Origin: Saccharopolyspora shandongensis
GTDB lineage: Bacteria > Actinomycetota > Actinomycetes > Mycobacteriales > Pseudonocardiaceae
Reading direction: 5' to 3'
DNA length: 64,000 nucleotides
Assembly: GCF_900106995.1 (NCBI RefSeq)
Contig: NZ_FNOK01000004.1
Span: 186,001 to 250,000 of the forward strand
Shown: one piece after another, positions 1-7,300 of the stretch
Layout: every line of letters begins with the position of its first letter
Numbering within the stretch: position 1 is the stretch's first letter
Notes under the pieces: generated by a model
What the model was told of the DNA's origin: nothing
Databases searched by the model: none
What the model saw: the letters and a program-made list of their open reading frames with translations, nothing else
Made by a program: the position numbers and the translations under genes

Positions 1-55
1 CCAGCGACGGGTAGCCGACCGACGCCCACGGCATGTTCACCAGCGTCACGTCCAT
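1..55 (-). CDS. RiPP maturation radical SAM protein, N-terminal codons only
   Basis: The reverse strand opens at an ATG (53-55) and reads MDVTLVNMPWASVGYPSL before running off the left edge. The pattern of a short strand, then LVNMPW, then PSL, is the usual N-terminus of the cobalamin/radical SAM enzymes called RiPP maturation radical SAM protein 1 (radical SAM C-methyltransferase group). A GGAAGG ribosome-binding site lies about 12 bases upstream. The radical SAM CxxxCxxC motif would lie outside the window, so the call rests on 18 residues and on the candidate precursor just upstream. Confidence 0.55.
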   Translation of the reverse strand, partial: MDVTLVNMPWASVGYPSL

Positions 56-86
56 GCGATCCGGTCACCTTCCGGGCGGGCCGGAG

Positions 87-111
87 GCCGGTGGGGCGGC
101 GCCCCACCGGC
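87..111 (-). promoter_or_regulatory. hairpin between candidate precursor and radical SAM gene
   Basis: A perfect 11-bp inverted repeat (GCCGGTGGGGC at 87-97 against 101-111, 3-base loop) sits in the 66-base gap between the precursor-like ORF and the radical SAM start. A partial terminator in this position is common in RiPP operons, where it yields more precursor mRNA than enzyme mRNA. That role is inferred. Confidence 0.5.
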
Positions 112-121
112 TCCGCCGGCG

Positions 122-208
122 TCACTTCGACACCCGCACCCCCGAGGTGCCGGTCCCGCCGATCGCCTTGGGGTCGTTGTGCACGGTCGTCTTCTTCACA
201 GACTTCAC
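122..208 (-). CDS. candidate RiPP precursor peptide
   Basis: A short reverse-strand frame ends in GGTGTSGVRVSK at a TGA (122-124), 66 bases upstream of the radical SAM start and in the same direction. Two in-frame GTG codons (206-208 and 197-199) follow a GGGGGAGG stretch and would give 28 or 25 residues. The frame is open further upstream to 388, so a longer leader is possible. The product is Lys/Thr/Ser/Gly-rich with a modifiable-looking C-terminus. I do not recognise its family; the call rests on size, position and the intervening hairpin. The start is unresolved. Confidence 0.4.
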   Translation of the reverse strand: MKSVKKTTVHNDPKAIGGTGTSGVRVSK

Positions 209-531
209 CCCCTCCCCCGATAACCCGTCGGCCGAAACGATGTCCTCCCCTAGGACGAGGCCCGAGTCGCCCAACGATGCCGACCGCCGGGCACCGCGCG
301 CAAGCCGGAATTCACCCGATCGCCCCGAGCGGAGAACGCGAACCATCCGCAGTTTTCTCGGTTTTCCCACCGGCGAGCGGGTCTGCAACCGATCGCCGGA
401 TGCTTTTGCGCCCGTTGTCGCATTGCCGGTCTACATGCTCTGGAACAGCGCGACGATCAGCGCGGTCACGGCGGATTCGGCCAATGAGGCACCGGCCGCT
501 ACCTCATCTGCCGCAGCGAGGAAGGCGGAGG
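209..531. other. stretch without a supported gene
   Basis: Open frames exist on both strands, but none has a convincing start, ribosome-binding site or recognisable motif, apart from the possible upstream extension of the small precursor frame on the reverse strand. The promoter of the RiPP genes probably lies here, but I cannot place it. Confidence 0.5.
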
Positions 532-773
532 ATGGAGCCGACATCGAAGGCGGGGAGATCGACCGCTTTGGCCCGAGCGCTCGTGGAACTGCAGCGGCAG
601 GCAACGGAATCCCGGGCCCGGGCCGGTTTGCGTTCGTCGAGGTCCGCGCTGGCCGAGGAAAGCGGCGTATCCGAACAGACGTGGGCGACTTCGTGTGGTC
701 GTCCCCGACCGTCGTCGATGGCGCGGTGTACGTCGGCGGCAACGACGACTACCTGTACGCGGTCGCCACGTAG
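532..773 (+). pseudogene. remnant of an HTH / PQQ-like beta-propeller protein
   Basis: From the ATG at 532, one frame reads an N-terminus of the kind seen in large actinobacterial HTH-NTPase/beta-propeller proteins (ALARALVELQRQATESR, then SRSALAEESGVSEQTW). At about 690 the sense-making frame switches and reads VWSSPTVVDGAVYVGG and NDDYLYAVAT, a textbook PQQ-type propeller repeat ending at TAG 771-773. Hundreds of codons between the two domains are missing, so this looks like the two ends of one gene joined by an out-of-frame internal deletion. A chance join of two genes is the alternative. Confidence 0.55.
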
Positions 774-830
774 GAGAGCATCCGCCGGGCGCGGCCGACG
801 ACGTGGCGCACTCGTCGGCCGCGTCCGGTT

Positions 831-1154
831 CTACTGGGCCGTCTCGCTCACCCTGGCGAGCGCGACACCGCCCACGATCAGCGCGAGCGCCAGGATCCGC
901 CCAGGGCTGACGGGATCCCGGTAGAGGAAGATGCCGAGCACGATCGCCCCCGCCGCCCCGATCCCGGTGAAGACCAGGTACGCCGTGCCGACCGGCACCG
1001 TGTTCATCGCCCGCGACAGCAGGTAGACGGCGGCCGCGCAGAGCACGAGGCACAGCAACGTCGGCAGCGGCTTGGTGAAGTTCTCGGTGGGCTTGATGCT
1101 CTGCGCCCAAGCCACTTCGACCAGTCCCGCGGCGATCAGCAGCAGCCAGTTCAC
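831..1154 (-). CDS. SMR family small multidrug/cation exporter
   Basis: This 107-residue protein has four hydrophobic helices, the size and layout of EmrE/SugE-type small multidrug resistance proteins. Family marks visible are the N-terminal membrane Glu in AGLVEVAWA, the SIKPTENF loop, and the helix 3-4 region AYLVFTGIGAAGA with LGIFLYRDP. Such proteins dimerise in the inner membrane and exchange protons for cationic drugs or guanidinium; the substrate cannot be read here. The GTG start at 1152-1154 overlaps the upstream azoreductase stop by 4 bases, so the two are translationally coupled. Confidence 0.85.
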   Translation of the reverse strand: MNWLLLIAAGLVEVAWAQSIKPTENFTKPLPTLLCLVLCAAAVYLLSRAMNTVPVGTAYLVFTGIGAAGAIVLGIFLYRDPVSPGRILALALIVGGVALARVSETAQ

Positions 1155-1819
1155 CGCGCGCCTCCCGCGCGCCGCGCCGACAGCTCCGCGACGACCGCGT
1201 CCACCCGCTGCTCCGCCGACATCGCGGAAGCGCGCTGCTGCTCCGCGAGGTGCTCGATCTGCGGATCGACCAGCGCGTTGGTGAGTTCGGAGTTGATGAA
1301 GGTGACGTCGTCGACCGCGAAGTGCCCGGCGAAGAAGTCCCGCAGGTATCGCTCCTGGTAGTCGAACGGCTCCCGAGGAGTGCCCGGGAGGTAGGAGCCA
1401 CCGCGCGCGTTCACGACCACGAAGGCCCGGCCGACCAGGGACATCCGCGGGAACGTGACCTGGTCGATCCACAGCTTCAGCGCCGCGGGGATCGAGAAGT
1501 TGTACATCGGGCTGCCGATGAGCACGACGTCGGCGGCGAGCAGCTCGGCCAGCAGCGGTTCGAGCACGTCCCACGCGGCGCGCTGCTCGGGCGTGCGAAC
1601 GGCTTCGCGGTAGCGGTCGGGCTCGGTGATCCCGTGCCGCAGGAGGTTGTCGCAGATCTCGGTCCACGCCTGCCCGATCGGCGGCACCGGCTCCGCGGCG
1701 AGGTCGCGGTGGACGTAGTCCCGACCGGGGTTGGCGGCCCGCCAGGCGAGCGCGAACCGCTCGGTGAGGGCCCGCGAGAACGAGCGGCTTCGCGCGCTGG
1801 TGTCGAGGTGGAGCAGCAT
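1151..1819 (-). CDS. FMN-dependent NADH-azoreductase family flavoprotein
   Basis: A flavodoxin-fold quinone/azo reductase of 222 residues. It opens with LLHLDTSARSRSFS, where the Ser-rich turn would bind FMN phosphate, and has the family block GSPMYNFSIPAALKLWID followed by an Asn-Ala-Arg-Gly-Gly flavin loop (VVVNARGGSY). Enzymes of this type reduce quinones or azo compounds with NAD(P)H in the cytoplasm. It leads a two-gene operon with the SMR exporter and is transcribed away from a TetR regulator, with two matching operators between them. A quinone or electrophile response is therefore likely. Confidence 0.85.
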   Translation of the reverse strand: MLLHLDTSARSRSFSRALTERFALAWRAANPGRDYVHRDLAAEPVPPIGQAWTEICDNLLRHGITEPDRYREAVRTPEQRAAWDVLEPLLAELLAADVVLIGSPMYNFSIPAALKLWIDQVTFPRMSLVGRAFVVVNARGGSYLPGTPREPFDYQERYLRDFFAGHFAVDDVTFINSELTNALVDPQIEHLAEQQRASAMSAEQRVDAVVAELSARRAGGAR

Positions 1820-1836
1820 GGTCGACCCCTTCAAAT

Positions 1837-1884
1837 GGACAGCGTGTCCGGTTGTGTCGCCGACCATAACTGGACGCGATGTCC
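1837..1884. promoter_or_regulatory. paired inverted-repeat operators for the TetR regulator
   Basis: Two 13-bp inverted repeats of the form GGAC(A/G)-NNN-TGTCC stand at 1837-1849 (GGACAGCGTGTCC) and 1872-1884 (GGACGCGATGTCC), with centres 35 bp apart. They fill the gap between the divergent azoreductase and TetR genes and should repress both. Confidence 0.75.
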
Positions 1885-1906
1885 GGATATTCCCTAGGCT
1901 GCCCTC

Positions 1907-2491
1907 ATGGACGGTGACCTGCTGCGACCGAACCAGCGCGGGCGGGAGCGCGCGGACGCGGCCCGCAACCGCGCGCACATCCTGGCCGCGGCGGAGGAGC
2001 TGTTCGCGACCCGCAGCGCCCAGAGCGTGACGATGGAGGACATCGCGAAGGCAGCCGGAGTAGGACGCGCGACTCTCTACCGCCGCTACCCGGATCGCGC
2101 ATCCATCGCCACGGCCCTGCTGGACGAGCACGAGCGGGCACTGCAGGAGAAGTTGCTGCGCGGTGACCCGCCGCTGGGACCGGGCGCGCCGCCGGCCGAA
2201 CGCCTGGCGGCCTTCTACGAGGCCATGGTCGACCTGCTGGAACGGCACATCCACCTGGTCCTGGGCACCGAAGTGGGCAGATCCCGGTTCGAGACGGGCG
2301 CCTACGGGTTCTGGCGAGCGCACGTCCGCTCGCTGCTCGCGGAATCTTCCCTGGCAGACCCGGAGTCCCTGACGGACTCCCTGCTGGCGCCGCTGGCCCC
2401 CGAGGTCTTCCGGCACCAGCACGAAACCCTGGGCATGGAGGCGAAGCGGATCAAAGCGGCGCTGGCAGCATTGGCCCGCCGAATCCTATGA
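1907..2491 (+). CDS. TetR family transcriptional regulator
   Basis: A 194-residue regulator with an N-terminal TetR DNA-binding domain: RAHILAAAEELFA (helix 1) and MEDIAKAAGVGRATLYRRYP (the helix-turn-helix, residues about 43-62). The C-terminal ligand domain is poorly conserved, as usual. It is divergent from the azoreductase-SMR operon with paired inverted repeats in between, so it most likely represses that operon and itself until an electrophile or drug binds. Confidence 0.9.
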   Translation: MDGDLLRPNQRGRERADAARNRAHILAAAEELFATRSAQSVTMEDIAKAAGVGRATLYRRYPDRASIATALLDEHERALQEKLLRGDPPLGPGAPPAERLAAFYEAMVDLLERHIHLVLGTEVGRSRFETGAYGFWRAHVRSLLAESSLADPESLTDSLLAPLAPEVFRHQHETLGMEAKRIKAALAALARRIL

Positions 2492-2544
2492 AAACCCTTG
2501 CAGGGCAAATAAAATCAACTTGAACGGCACGACGAGATCGCGCC

Positions 2545-2931
2545 TCAGTCGGCGAGGAGGTGCTCCCGGCCGAACATGATGGCGGCGGCCCGCGCGCTGG
2601 GCGTGCCCGCGTCGAGGTCCGCGCCGGCCTCGCGGAGCACGGCCACCACCTCATCGGCGCCCTTGAACAGCGCGCCGGCGATGGGCGCCTGGTCCCGCTC
2701 GTTGCGCAGGTCGGGATTCGCGCCGCGGTCGAGCAACGCGCGCACCGTGCCGGCGTGCCCGTGGTAGGCGGCGAGCATGAGCAGGGTGTTGCCGCCCTGG
2801 TCGGTCACGTCGACCGGGAGTCCGTGGTCGACGAACTCCGCCAGCTGCGCGGTTTCGCCTTCCCGGGCCAGGTCCATGGCGATCGCCACGACGCGCTCGG
2901 CCTGCTCCGGGGTCAGTCCACCGTGGCTCAT
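2545..2931 (-). CDS. ankyrin repeat protein next to catalase
   Basis: A 128-residue protein with about three ankyrin repeats; the clearest is GGNTLLMLAAYHGHAGTVRA followed by LLDRGANPDLRN. I chose the ATG at 2929-2931 because it follows AGGAAGAG. It lies about 110 bases downstream of the catalase gene in the same direction. In Pseudomonas an ankyrin protein (AnkB) beside katB is needed for full catalase activity, so a catalase-supporting role is a reasonable inference here. There is no signal peptide. Confidence 0.85.
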   Translation of the reverse strand: MSHGGLTPEQAERVVAIAMDLAREGETAQLAEFVDHGLPVDVTDQGGNTLLMLAAYHGHAGTVRALLDRGANPDLRNERDQAPIAGALFKGADEVVAVLREAGADLDAGTPSARAAAIMFGREHLLAD

Positions 2932-3041
2932 CAGCAGCTCTTCCTGATCACGTCGGAGAATTTCGGTTCCGGACGGGAACGGCGGCCACGGCTTCCCGTG
3001 ACCGCCGTTCCTGCTGTCCAAGGTCGAAGACCTAGGCGGCG

Positions 3042-4505
3042 TCAGCCCTTGCTCGCGGCCAGGGCCTCGATCGCCTTGCGGACGCCCTCACCGTAGGCCG
3101 CGTCGGCCTTGGTGCAGTTGGCGATGTGCCGCTCGATGGTCGCCTGCGAGGCGCCGTCGATCGCCCGCGCGGTGTTCTCGAAGAGCACCTGCTGCTGCTC
3201 CGGCGACATGTTGCGGAACAGGATGCCGGGCTGCTCGAAGTAGTTGTCGTCGTCCTCGCGGTAGTTGAACCGGTCGGCGACGGCACCCACGGCCTGCACC
3301 GGGTCGCGGTAGGAGGCCTGCTCCTGCCAGCGGCCGTAGGAGTTCGGCTCGATGCCCGGGGTGGCGCCCTGGTTGCCGTCGATGCGCATGGCACCGTCGC
3401 GGTGGTAGGAGTTCACCGGGTTCTTCGGCGCGTTGACCGGGATCTGGTGGTGGTTCACACCCAGGCGGTAGCGCTGGGCGTCACCGTAGGAGAACAGCCG
3501 GCCCTGCAGCATCTTGTCGGGCGAGAAGCTGATGCCCGGCACGACGTTCGCCGGGGTGAACGCGGCCTGCTCCACGTCGGCGAAGTAGTTGTCGGGGTTG
3601 CGGTTGAGCTCCCACTCGCCGACCTCGATCAGCGGGTAGTCCTTCTTCGACCAGACCTTGGTCAGGTCGAACGGGTGGTACTTGTACGTGTCGGCGTCGG
3701 CCTCCGGCATGATCTGCACGTACAGCTTCCACTTCGGGAAGTCGCCGCGCTCGATCGCGTCGAAGAGGTCGCGCTGGTGGGACTCGCGGTCCTTGCCGAC
3801 CAGCGCCTCGGCCTCGGCGTCGGTCAGGTTCTTGATGCCCTGCTGGGTGCGGTGGTGGAACTTGACCCAGAACCGCTCGCCGTCGGCGTTGATGAAGCTG
3901 TAGGTGTGCGAGCCGAAGCCGTGCATGTGGCGGTAGGACGCCGGGATGCCGCGGTCCGACATCACGATCGTGACCTGGTGCAGCGCCTCGGGGAGGTTGG
4001 TCCAGAAGTCCCAGTTGTTCTCGGCGTTGCGCAGGTTGGTGCGCGGGTCGCGCTTCACCGCGTGGTTGAGGTCCGGGAACTTCAGCGGGTCGCGGAAGAA
4101 GAACACCGGGGTGTTGTTGCCGACGACGTCCCAGTTGCCTTCGTCGGTGTAGAACTTCAGCGCGAAGCCGCGGATGTCGCGCTCGGCGTCGGCCGCGCCG
4201 CGCTCACCGGCGACGGTCGAGAACCGGATGAACAGGTCGGTCTTCTTGCCGATCTCGGAGAAGATCTTCGCCTTGGTGTACTGGGTGATGTCGTTGGTCA
4301 CCGTGAAGGTGCCGAAAGCACCCGAGCCCTTGGCGTGCATCCGGCGCTCCGGGATGACCTCGCGGTCGAAGTGCGCCAGCTTCTCCAGGAACCAGACGTC
4401 CTGCAGCAGCATCGGGCCGCGCGGACCGGCGGTCAGGGAGTTCTGGTTGTCAGGGACCGGCGCACCGGCCACCGTGGTCAACGGTTTCTGGTTGTTCTCG
4501 GGCAA
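3042..4505 (-). CDS. katA: monofunctional heme catalase (small-subunit clade)
   Basis: A 487-residue catalase that splits hydrogen peroxide to water and oxygen. Visible catalytic parts are the distal His57 in [11 protein letters not shown], the Asn near residue 130 in [14 protein letters not shown], and the proximal heme ligand Tyr340 in [14 protein letters not shown] with Arg336. [10 protein letters not shown], before the Asn, is also typical. The length fits clade-3 catalases with no C-terminal flavodoxin-like extension. It sits 33 bases downstream of a Fur-family regulator in the same direction, the layout of peroxide-controlled fur-kat loci in actinomycetes. Confidence 0.96.
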   Translation of the reverse strand: MPENNQKPLTTVAGAPVPDNQNSLTAGPRGPMLLQDVWFLEKLAHFDREVIPERRMHAKGSGAFGTFTVTNDITQYTKAKIFSEIGKKTDLFIRFSTVAGERGAADAERDIRGFALKFYTDEGNWDVVGNNTPVFFFRDPLKFPDLNHAVKRDPRTNLRNAENNWDFWTNLPEALHQVTIVMSDRGIPASYRHMHGFGSHTYSFINADGERFWVKFHHRTQQGIKNLTDAEAEALVGKDRESHQRDLFDAIERGDFPKWKLYVQIMPEADADTYKYHPFDLTKVWSKKDYPLIEVGEWELNRNPDNYFADVEQAAFTPANVVPGISFSPDKMLQGRLFSYGDAQRYRLGVNHHQIPVNAPKNPVNSYHRDGAMRIDGNQGATPGIEPNSYGRWQEQASYRDPVQAVGAVADRFNYREDDDNYFEQPGILFRNMSPEQQQVLFENTARAIDGASQATIERHIANCTKADAAYGEGVRKAIEALAASKG

Positions 4506-4538
4506 AACTCGCTCCTCGGTGGTGGGTTGGTTGCTGGC

Positions 4539-4964
4539 TCACTCGGCACGGGAGAGACAGTCGGGGCAGATGCCCCAGAAGGTCACCTCGGCCTCGTCGA
4601 GCACGAATCCGCGCGGATCCTCGGTGTGCAGGCAGGGAGCCTCGCCGACCGCGCAGTTGACGTCGGCGATGGCACCGCAGTTGCGGCACACCAGATGGTG
4701 GTGGTTGTCGCCCACGCGCGTCTCGAACCGGGCGGGCGAACCGGCCGGCTCGATGCGTCGGACCAGGCCCGCCTCGGTCAGCGCGCGGAGTACGTCGTAG
4801 ACCGCCTGGGTCGACACCGAACCCAGCTCGCGGCGGACCGCCGTCGCGATGGTGTCGGTGTCCGCATGGGGATTGTCCGAGACCATCGTGAGCACGGCGA
4901 CCCGCGGACGGGTCACCCGCAACGACGCCTCCTTGAGGAGGGCGGCGGCATCGATGGACGGCAT
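4539..4964 (-). CDS. Fur family regulator (CatR/FurA-like peroxide sensor)
   Basis: A 141-residue Fur-family protein. The winged helix spans residues 1-80 (TQAVYDVLRALTEAGLVRRI), followed by the HHH metal site near 88-90 and two CxxC zinc motifs (C93/C96 and C133/C136). It is transcribed just ahead of katA. In Streptomyces the equivalent CatR/FurA protein represses catalase and is released when peroxide oxidises it, so the same role is inferred. The AT-rich patch at 4980-5008, upstream of the start, is the best place to look for its operator, though I see no clean palindrome. Confidence 0.88.
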   Translation of the reverse strand: MPSIDAAALLKEASLRVTRPRVAVLTMVSDNPHADTDTIATAVRRELGSVSTQAVYDVLRALTEAGLVRRIEPAGSPARFETRVGDNHHHLVCRNCGAIADVNCAVGEAPCLHTEDPRGFVLDEAEVTFWGICPDCLSRAE

Positions 4965-5137
4965 GCCTCCATACCTACCAGCTTTTCTGGAACGAATCAA
5001 ATAAAGACTCCCCGGCGTGCCTCCGGCAGCGGCGACCGATCCGGTGCGCGAGCGCCCGCACCAGTCGTGACCTGGCCGAACGGGCCGGCCATGCCCGAAG
5101 ATCACAATGACCCGGGCGAGTGATGGAGGGCTGACGA

Positions 5138-5503
5138 GTGGGTGTCTACGTGTCGATCAGGGGCTGGCTGGAGTGCGACCAGAAGCAGCTCGCCGCCATC
5201 CGGGAGATCATCTCCGCGCACGACGACGACCACTACTCGCGCGGCTGGGGCCTGCCCCGGCAGCAGTTCAACTGGACCTGCTACGCCTTCTACGGCGGCG
5301 ACATCCGGGAGCTCGCGGTGAGCTGGCTGCTCGACCAGCTCGCCGAGATCGCCCGGATCCCCGCCTCCGACGAGGACGGCGACCGAGTCCGGGGCCTGTT
5401 CCTCGCGAGCCACGAGGTCGACGGCACGAGCGAATGGCAGATCCGCGAAGGCCGGGTCCTGATCTCGCCCGCCGACGACCGCCACCGGTACCTCGACGCC
5501 TAG
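5138..5503 (+). CDS. hypothetical protein
   Basis: A 121-residue soluble, acidic protein with no signal peptide or membrane segment. It begins at GTG after a GGAGGG ribosome-binding site and opens MGVYVSIRGWLECDQKQL. Aromatic residues cluster in the middle (FNWTCYAFYGGDIRELAVSW). I do not recognise a named domain. Its stop overlaps the stop of the opposite-strand kinase-like gene by 4 bases. Confidence 0.75.
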   Translation: MGVYVSIRGWLECDQKQLAAIREIISAHDDDHYSRGWGLPRQQFNWTCYAFYGGDIRELAVSWLLDQLAEIARIPASDEDGDRVRGLFLASHEVDGTSEWQIREGRVLISPADDRHRYLDA

Positions 5504-6108
5504 GCTCCCCGCGCCTGCAGGCCCGCCGCGGGCCAGGTGACCGCGCCCCACCCGTCGAGGCGCACGTCGGCCCGCCGAGCAGTGCCCTCGGCCTGGTAGA
5601 CCGCGCGCTCGGCGGCCATGAAGGCGTGCCAGTGGTCGCGCAAGTCATCGCCATCGCGCTCGACGCCGCGGGCGAGGCGCTCCGCGTCCTCCGCCTCGAC
5701 CCATACCAGGAGCGTCGTGAGGTCGGCGAACCGCCGCGCACCCGCCCCGCAGCCCTCGACGACGAGGTAGGGCGCGCGCGGAACGTCGTGCCACTCCGCG
5801 AACGCACCGGCGTCCCAGTCGTAACGCTGGTACCGACCGTCCCGACCGGCGGCCAGCGGATCGAGCACCTGCGCACCGAGCCGCTCAACGCCACCGATCA
5901 TCCCGCTCCACCCCTCGTAAAGATCGTCCATGTGCACGACCTGAGCGGGCAGCGCCTCAGCGAGCTGAGCGGCGAGCGTCGTCTTCCCCGAACCGGCAGG
6001 CCCGTCGACGATGACGAGCCGTCCCTCCCGGCCGGAAGAACCGAGCCGGGGCGAACCGTCGCGCACCCGCCGCACGAGCCCGGCCAGCACCGCAGACCCA
6101 ACACTCAA
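5500..6108 (-). CDS. P-loop nucleoside/uridine kinase-like protein
   Basis: A 202-residue cytoplasmic protein with a Walker A motif GPAGSGKT (residues 36-43), then VVHMDDLYEGWSG, where the Asp-Asp pair is in the position typical of uridine kinase-type P-loop kinases. LVVEGCGAG, near residue 120, resembles a Walker B strand with acidic end. Family members phosphorylate nucleosides or small metabolites; the substrate is not readable. It is a single gene that converges on the small hypothetical gene to its left. Confidence 0.75.
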   Translation of the reverse strand: MSVGSAVLAGLVRRVRDGSPRLGSSGREGRLVIVDGPAGSGKTTLAAQLAEALPAQVVHMDDLYEGWSGMIGGVERLGAQVLDPLAAGRDGRYQRYDWDAGAFAEWHDVPRAPYLVVEGCGAGARRFADLTTLLVWVEAEDAERLARGVERDGDDLRDHWHAFMAAERAVYQAEGTARRADVRLDGWGAVTWPAAGLQARGA

Positions 6109-6194
6109 TGAAGAACCCCAACCAGGACCAGCCGAACCGAACCACCGGAGTATCAGGGATCCGAAGCGCGGCCGGGCGACCGGGCACCGCGGAC

Positions 6195-6560
6195 TCAGAG
6201 GTCCGGCAGCGGATCCCGCGGAAGGTCCTGCGGCGACGCGATTTCCGCGTCGGCGGCGTTGACCACGGCGACGTACTCGTCGTCGATCTCGTAGTCGACG
6301 CCGTCCAGGCGGAAGTACGGCGTGGACTGCACGTCCACCGGGCCGAGAACGGTGTTGCGGGAAAGCCGCGCCACGACCGACTTCGGCGCCTTCGTCGACC
6401 AGAAACCCGTCGACAACACGGTGATCGACTTGCGGCTCACCACGACCAGGACACTCGACTGGATGCTCATCAGGATGCTGGCGGGAAAGACGTACCGGAT
6501 CTCGTCATCCGCATCCAAGAAGGTGCGGATCCGCTCTCGCACGGCCCCGGAAACAGGCAT
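6195..6560 (-). CDS. small PH-like domain protein
   Basis: A 121-residue protein made almost entirely of one beta-rich domain (IRYVFPASI, VLVVVSRKSITVLSTG and VDYEIDDEYVAVVNAADAE). This pattern resembles bacterial PH/GRAM-type domains of unknown ligand. There is no membrane segment. A single gene, its context does not suggest a function. Confidence 0.65.
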   Translation of the reverse strand: MPVSGAVRERIRTFLDADDEIRYVFPASILMSIQSSVLVVVSRKSITVLSTGFWSTKAPKSVVARLSRNTVLGPVDVQSTPYFRLDGVDYEIDDEYVAVVNAADAEIASPQDLPRDPLPDL

Positions 6561-6591
6561 ACCGGAAGGCTACCAACGCCGGCGCGCCGCC

Positions 6592-7224
6592 CTATGCCTT
6601 GAGTCCCGCCAGGATTATCCGCAGCCCAGCGCGGAATTCGGCCTCGGGTTCGCTCTCCGCAGCGGCGCGCGCGATCTCGATCAGCTTCGGAAAGCGTTCC
6701 GGCGGCAGGGTTTCGACCCGATCGGTGATCGCCGAGAGATCTTCGCCGCGCGCCGCGGACAGCGGACCGGCGAGTTCGGCCTGCGCGAAACCCGTGATGA
6801 ATCCGGACACCGCGCGGAACGCCACGAGAAGCTCGGCCCCGGACCGGCCGCCGCGCGCCAGTGCCTGCAACAGCGCCTCGGCCGGCGCGAGCGTGGCCAC
6901 GTCGAGGCTGCGCCGGGTGAGGATCAGCGGGATGGCGTGCGGGTGAGCGCGCACGGCGCGCCACATCCCCCCCGCGACCGCGAGCACCTCGTCCGCCCAG
7001 TCGCCGGGAGGTTCGGCCGCCCAGCTCGCCTGGGCCATCACGGCCTCGGTGACCAGCTGCTCCAGCCCTTCGCGCCCGTCGACGTAGTTGTAGATCGTCA
7101 TCGGGCCGGTGCCCAGCGCCGTCGCGAGGCTGCGCATGGTCAACCCGGCCAGCCCCTGCTCGTCGACCAGCGCCAGGGCGGCGGCCTGCAGCTGTTCCCG
7201 CGTGAACTTCCTGGGTGCGGGCAT
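6592..7224 (-). CDS. TetR family transcriptional regulator
   Basis: A 210-residue regulator. The HTH is at residues 25-48 (GLTMRSLATALGTGPMTIYN), and the C-terminal half resembles the TetR_C ligand domain. It is divergent from an alpha/beta hydrolase gene. The shared 76-base gap holds a large duplicated inverted repeat that reads as its operator, so it should control the hydrolase and itself. Confidence 0.88.
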   Translation of the reverse strand: MPAPRKFTREQLQAAALALVDEQGLAGLTMRSLATALGTGPMTIYNYVDGREGLEQLVTEAVMAQASWAAEPPGDWADEVLAVAGGMWRAVRAHPHAIPLILTRRSLDVATLAPAEALLQALARGGRSGAELLVAFRAVSGFITGFAQAELAGPLSAARGEDLSAITDRVETLPPERFPKLIEIARAAAESEPEAEFRAGLRIILAGLKA

Positions 7225-7236
7225 GCTCCTCCTTGA

Positions 7237-7289
7237 TTAAGTACGTCGTACGTGTTTAACTCGGCACCGTTCACGTACAACGTACCTAA
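7237..7289. promoter_or_regulatory. double palindromic operator, TetR / hydrolase intergenic
   Basis: The 18-mer TTAAGTACGTCGTACGTG (7237-7254) is repeated in inverted orientation at 7272-7289 with 16 of 18 bases matching and a 17-base spacer. Each arm contains its own inverted repeat, GTAC-NNN-GTAC. Two TetR dimers, one per arm, could bind and cover both divergent promoters. Confidence 0.75.
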
Positions 7290-7300
7290 AGCGAGGCGCG

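Noticed and set aside
3126-5123. 665-codon plus-strand open frame opposite catalase and fur
   Set aside because: It is the antisense shadow of two clear genes; its composition is low-complexity Val/Arg/Gly, as expected from high-GC third positions.
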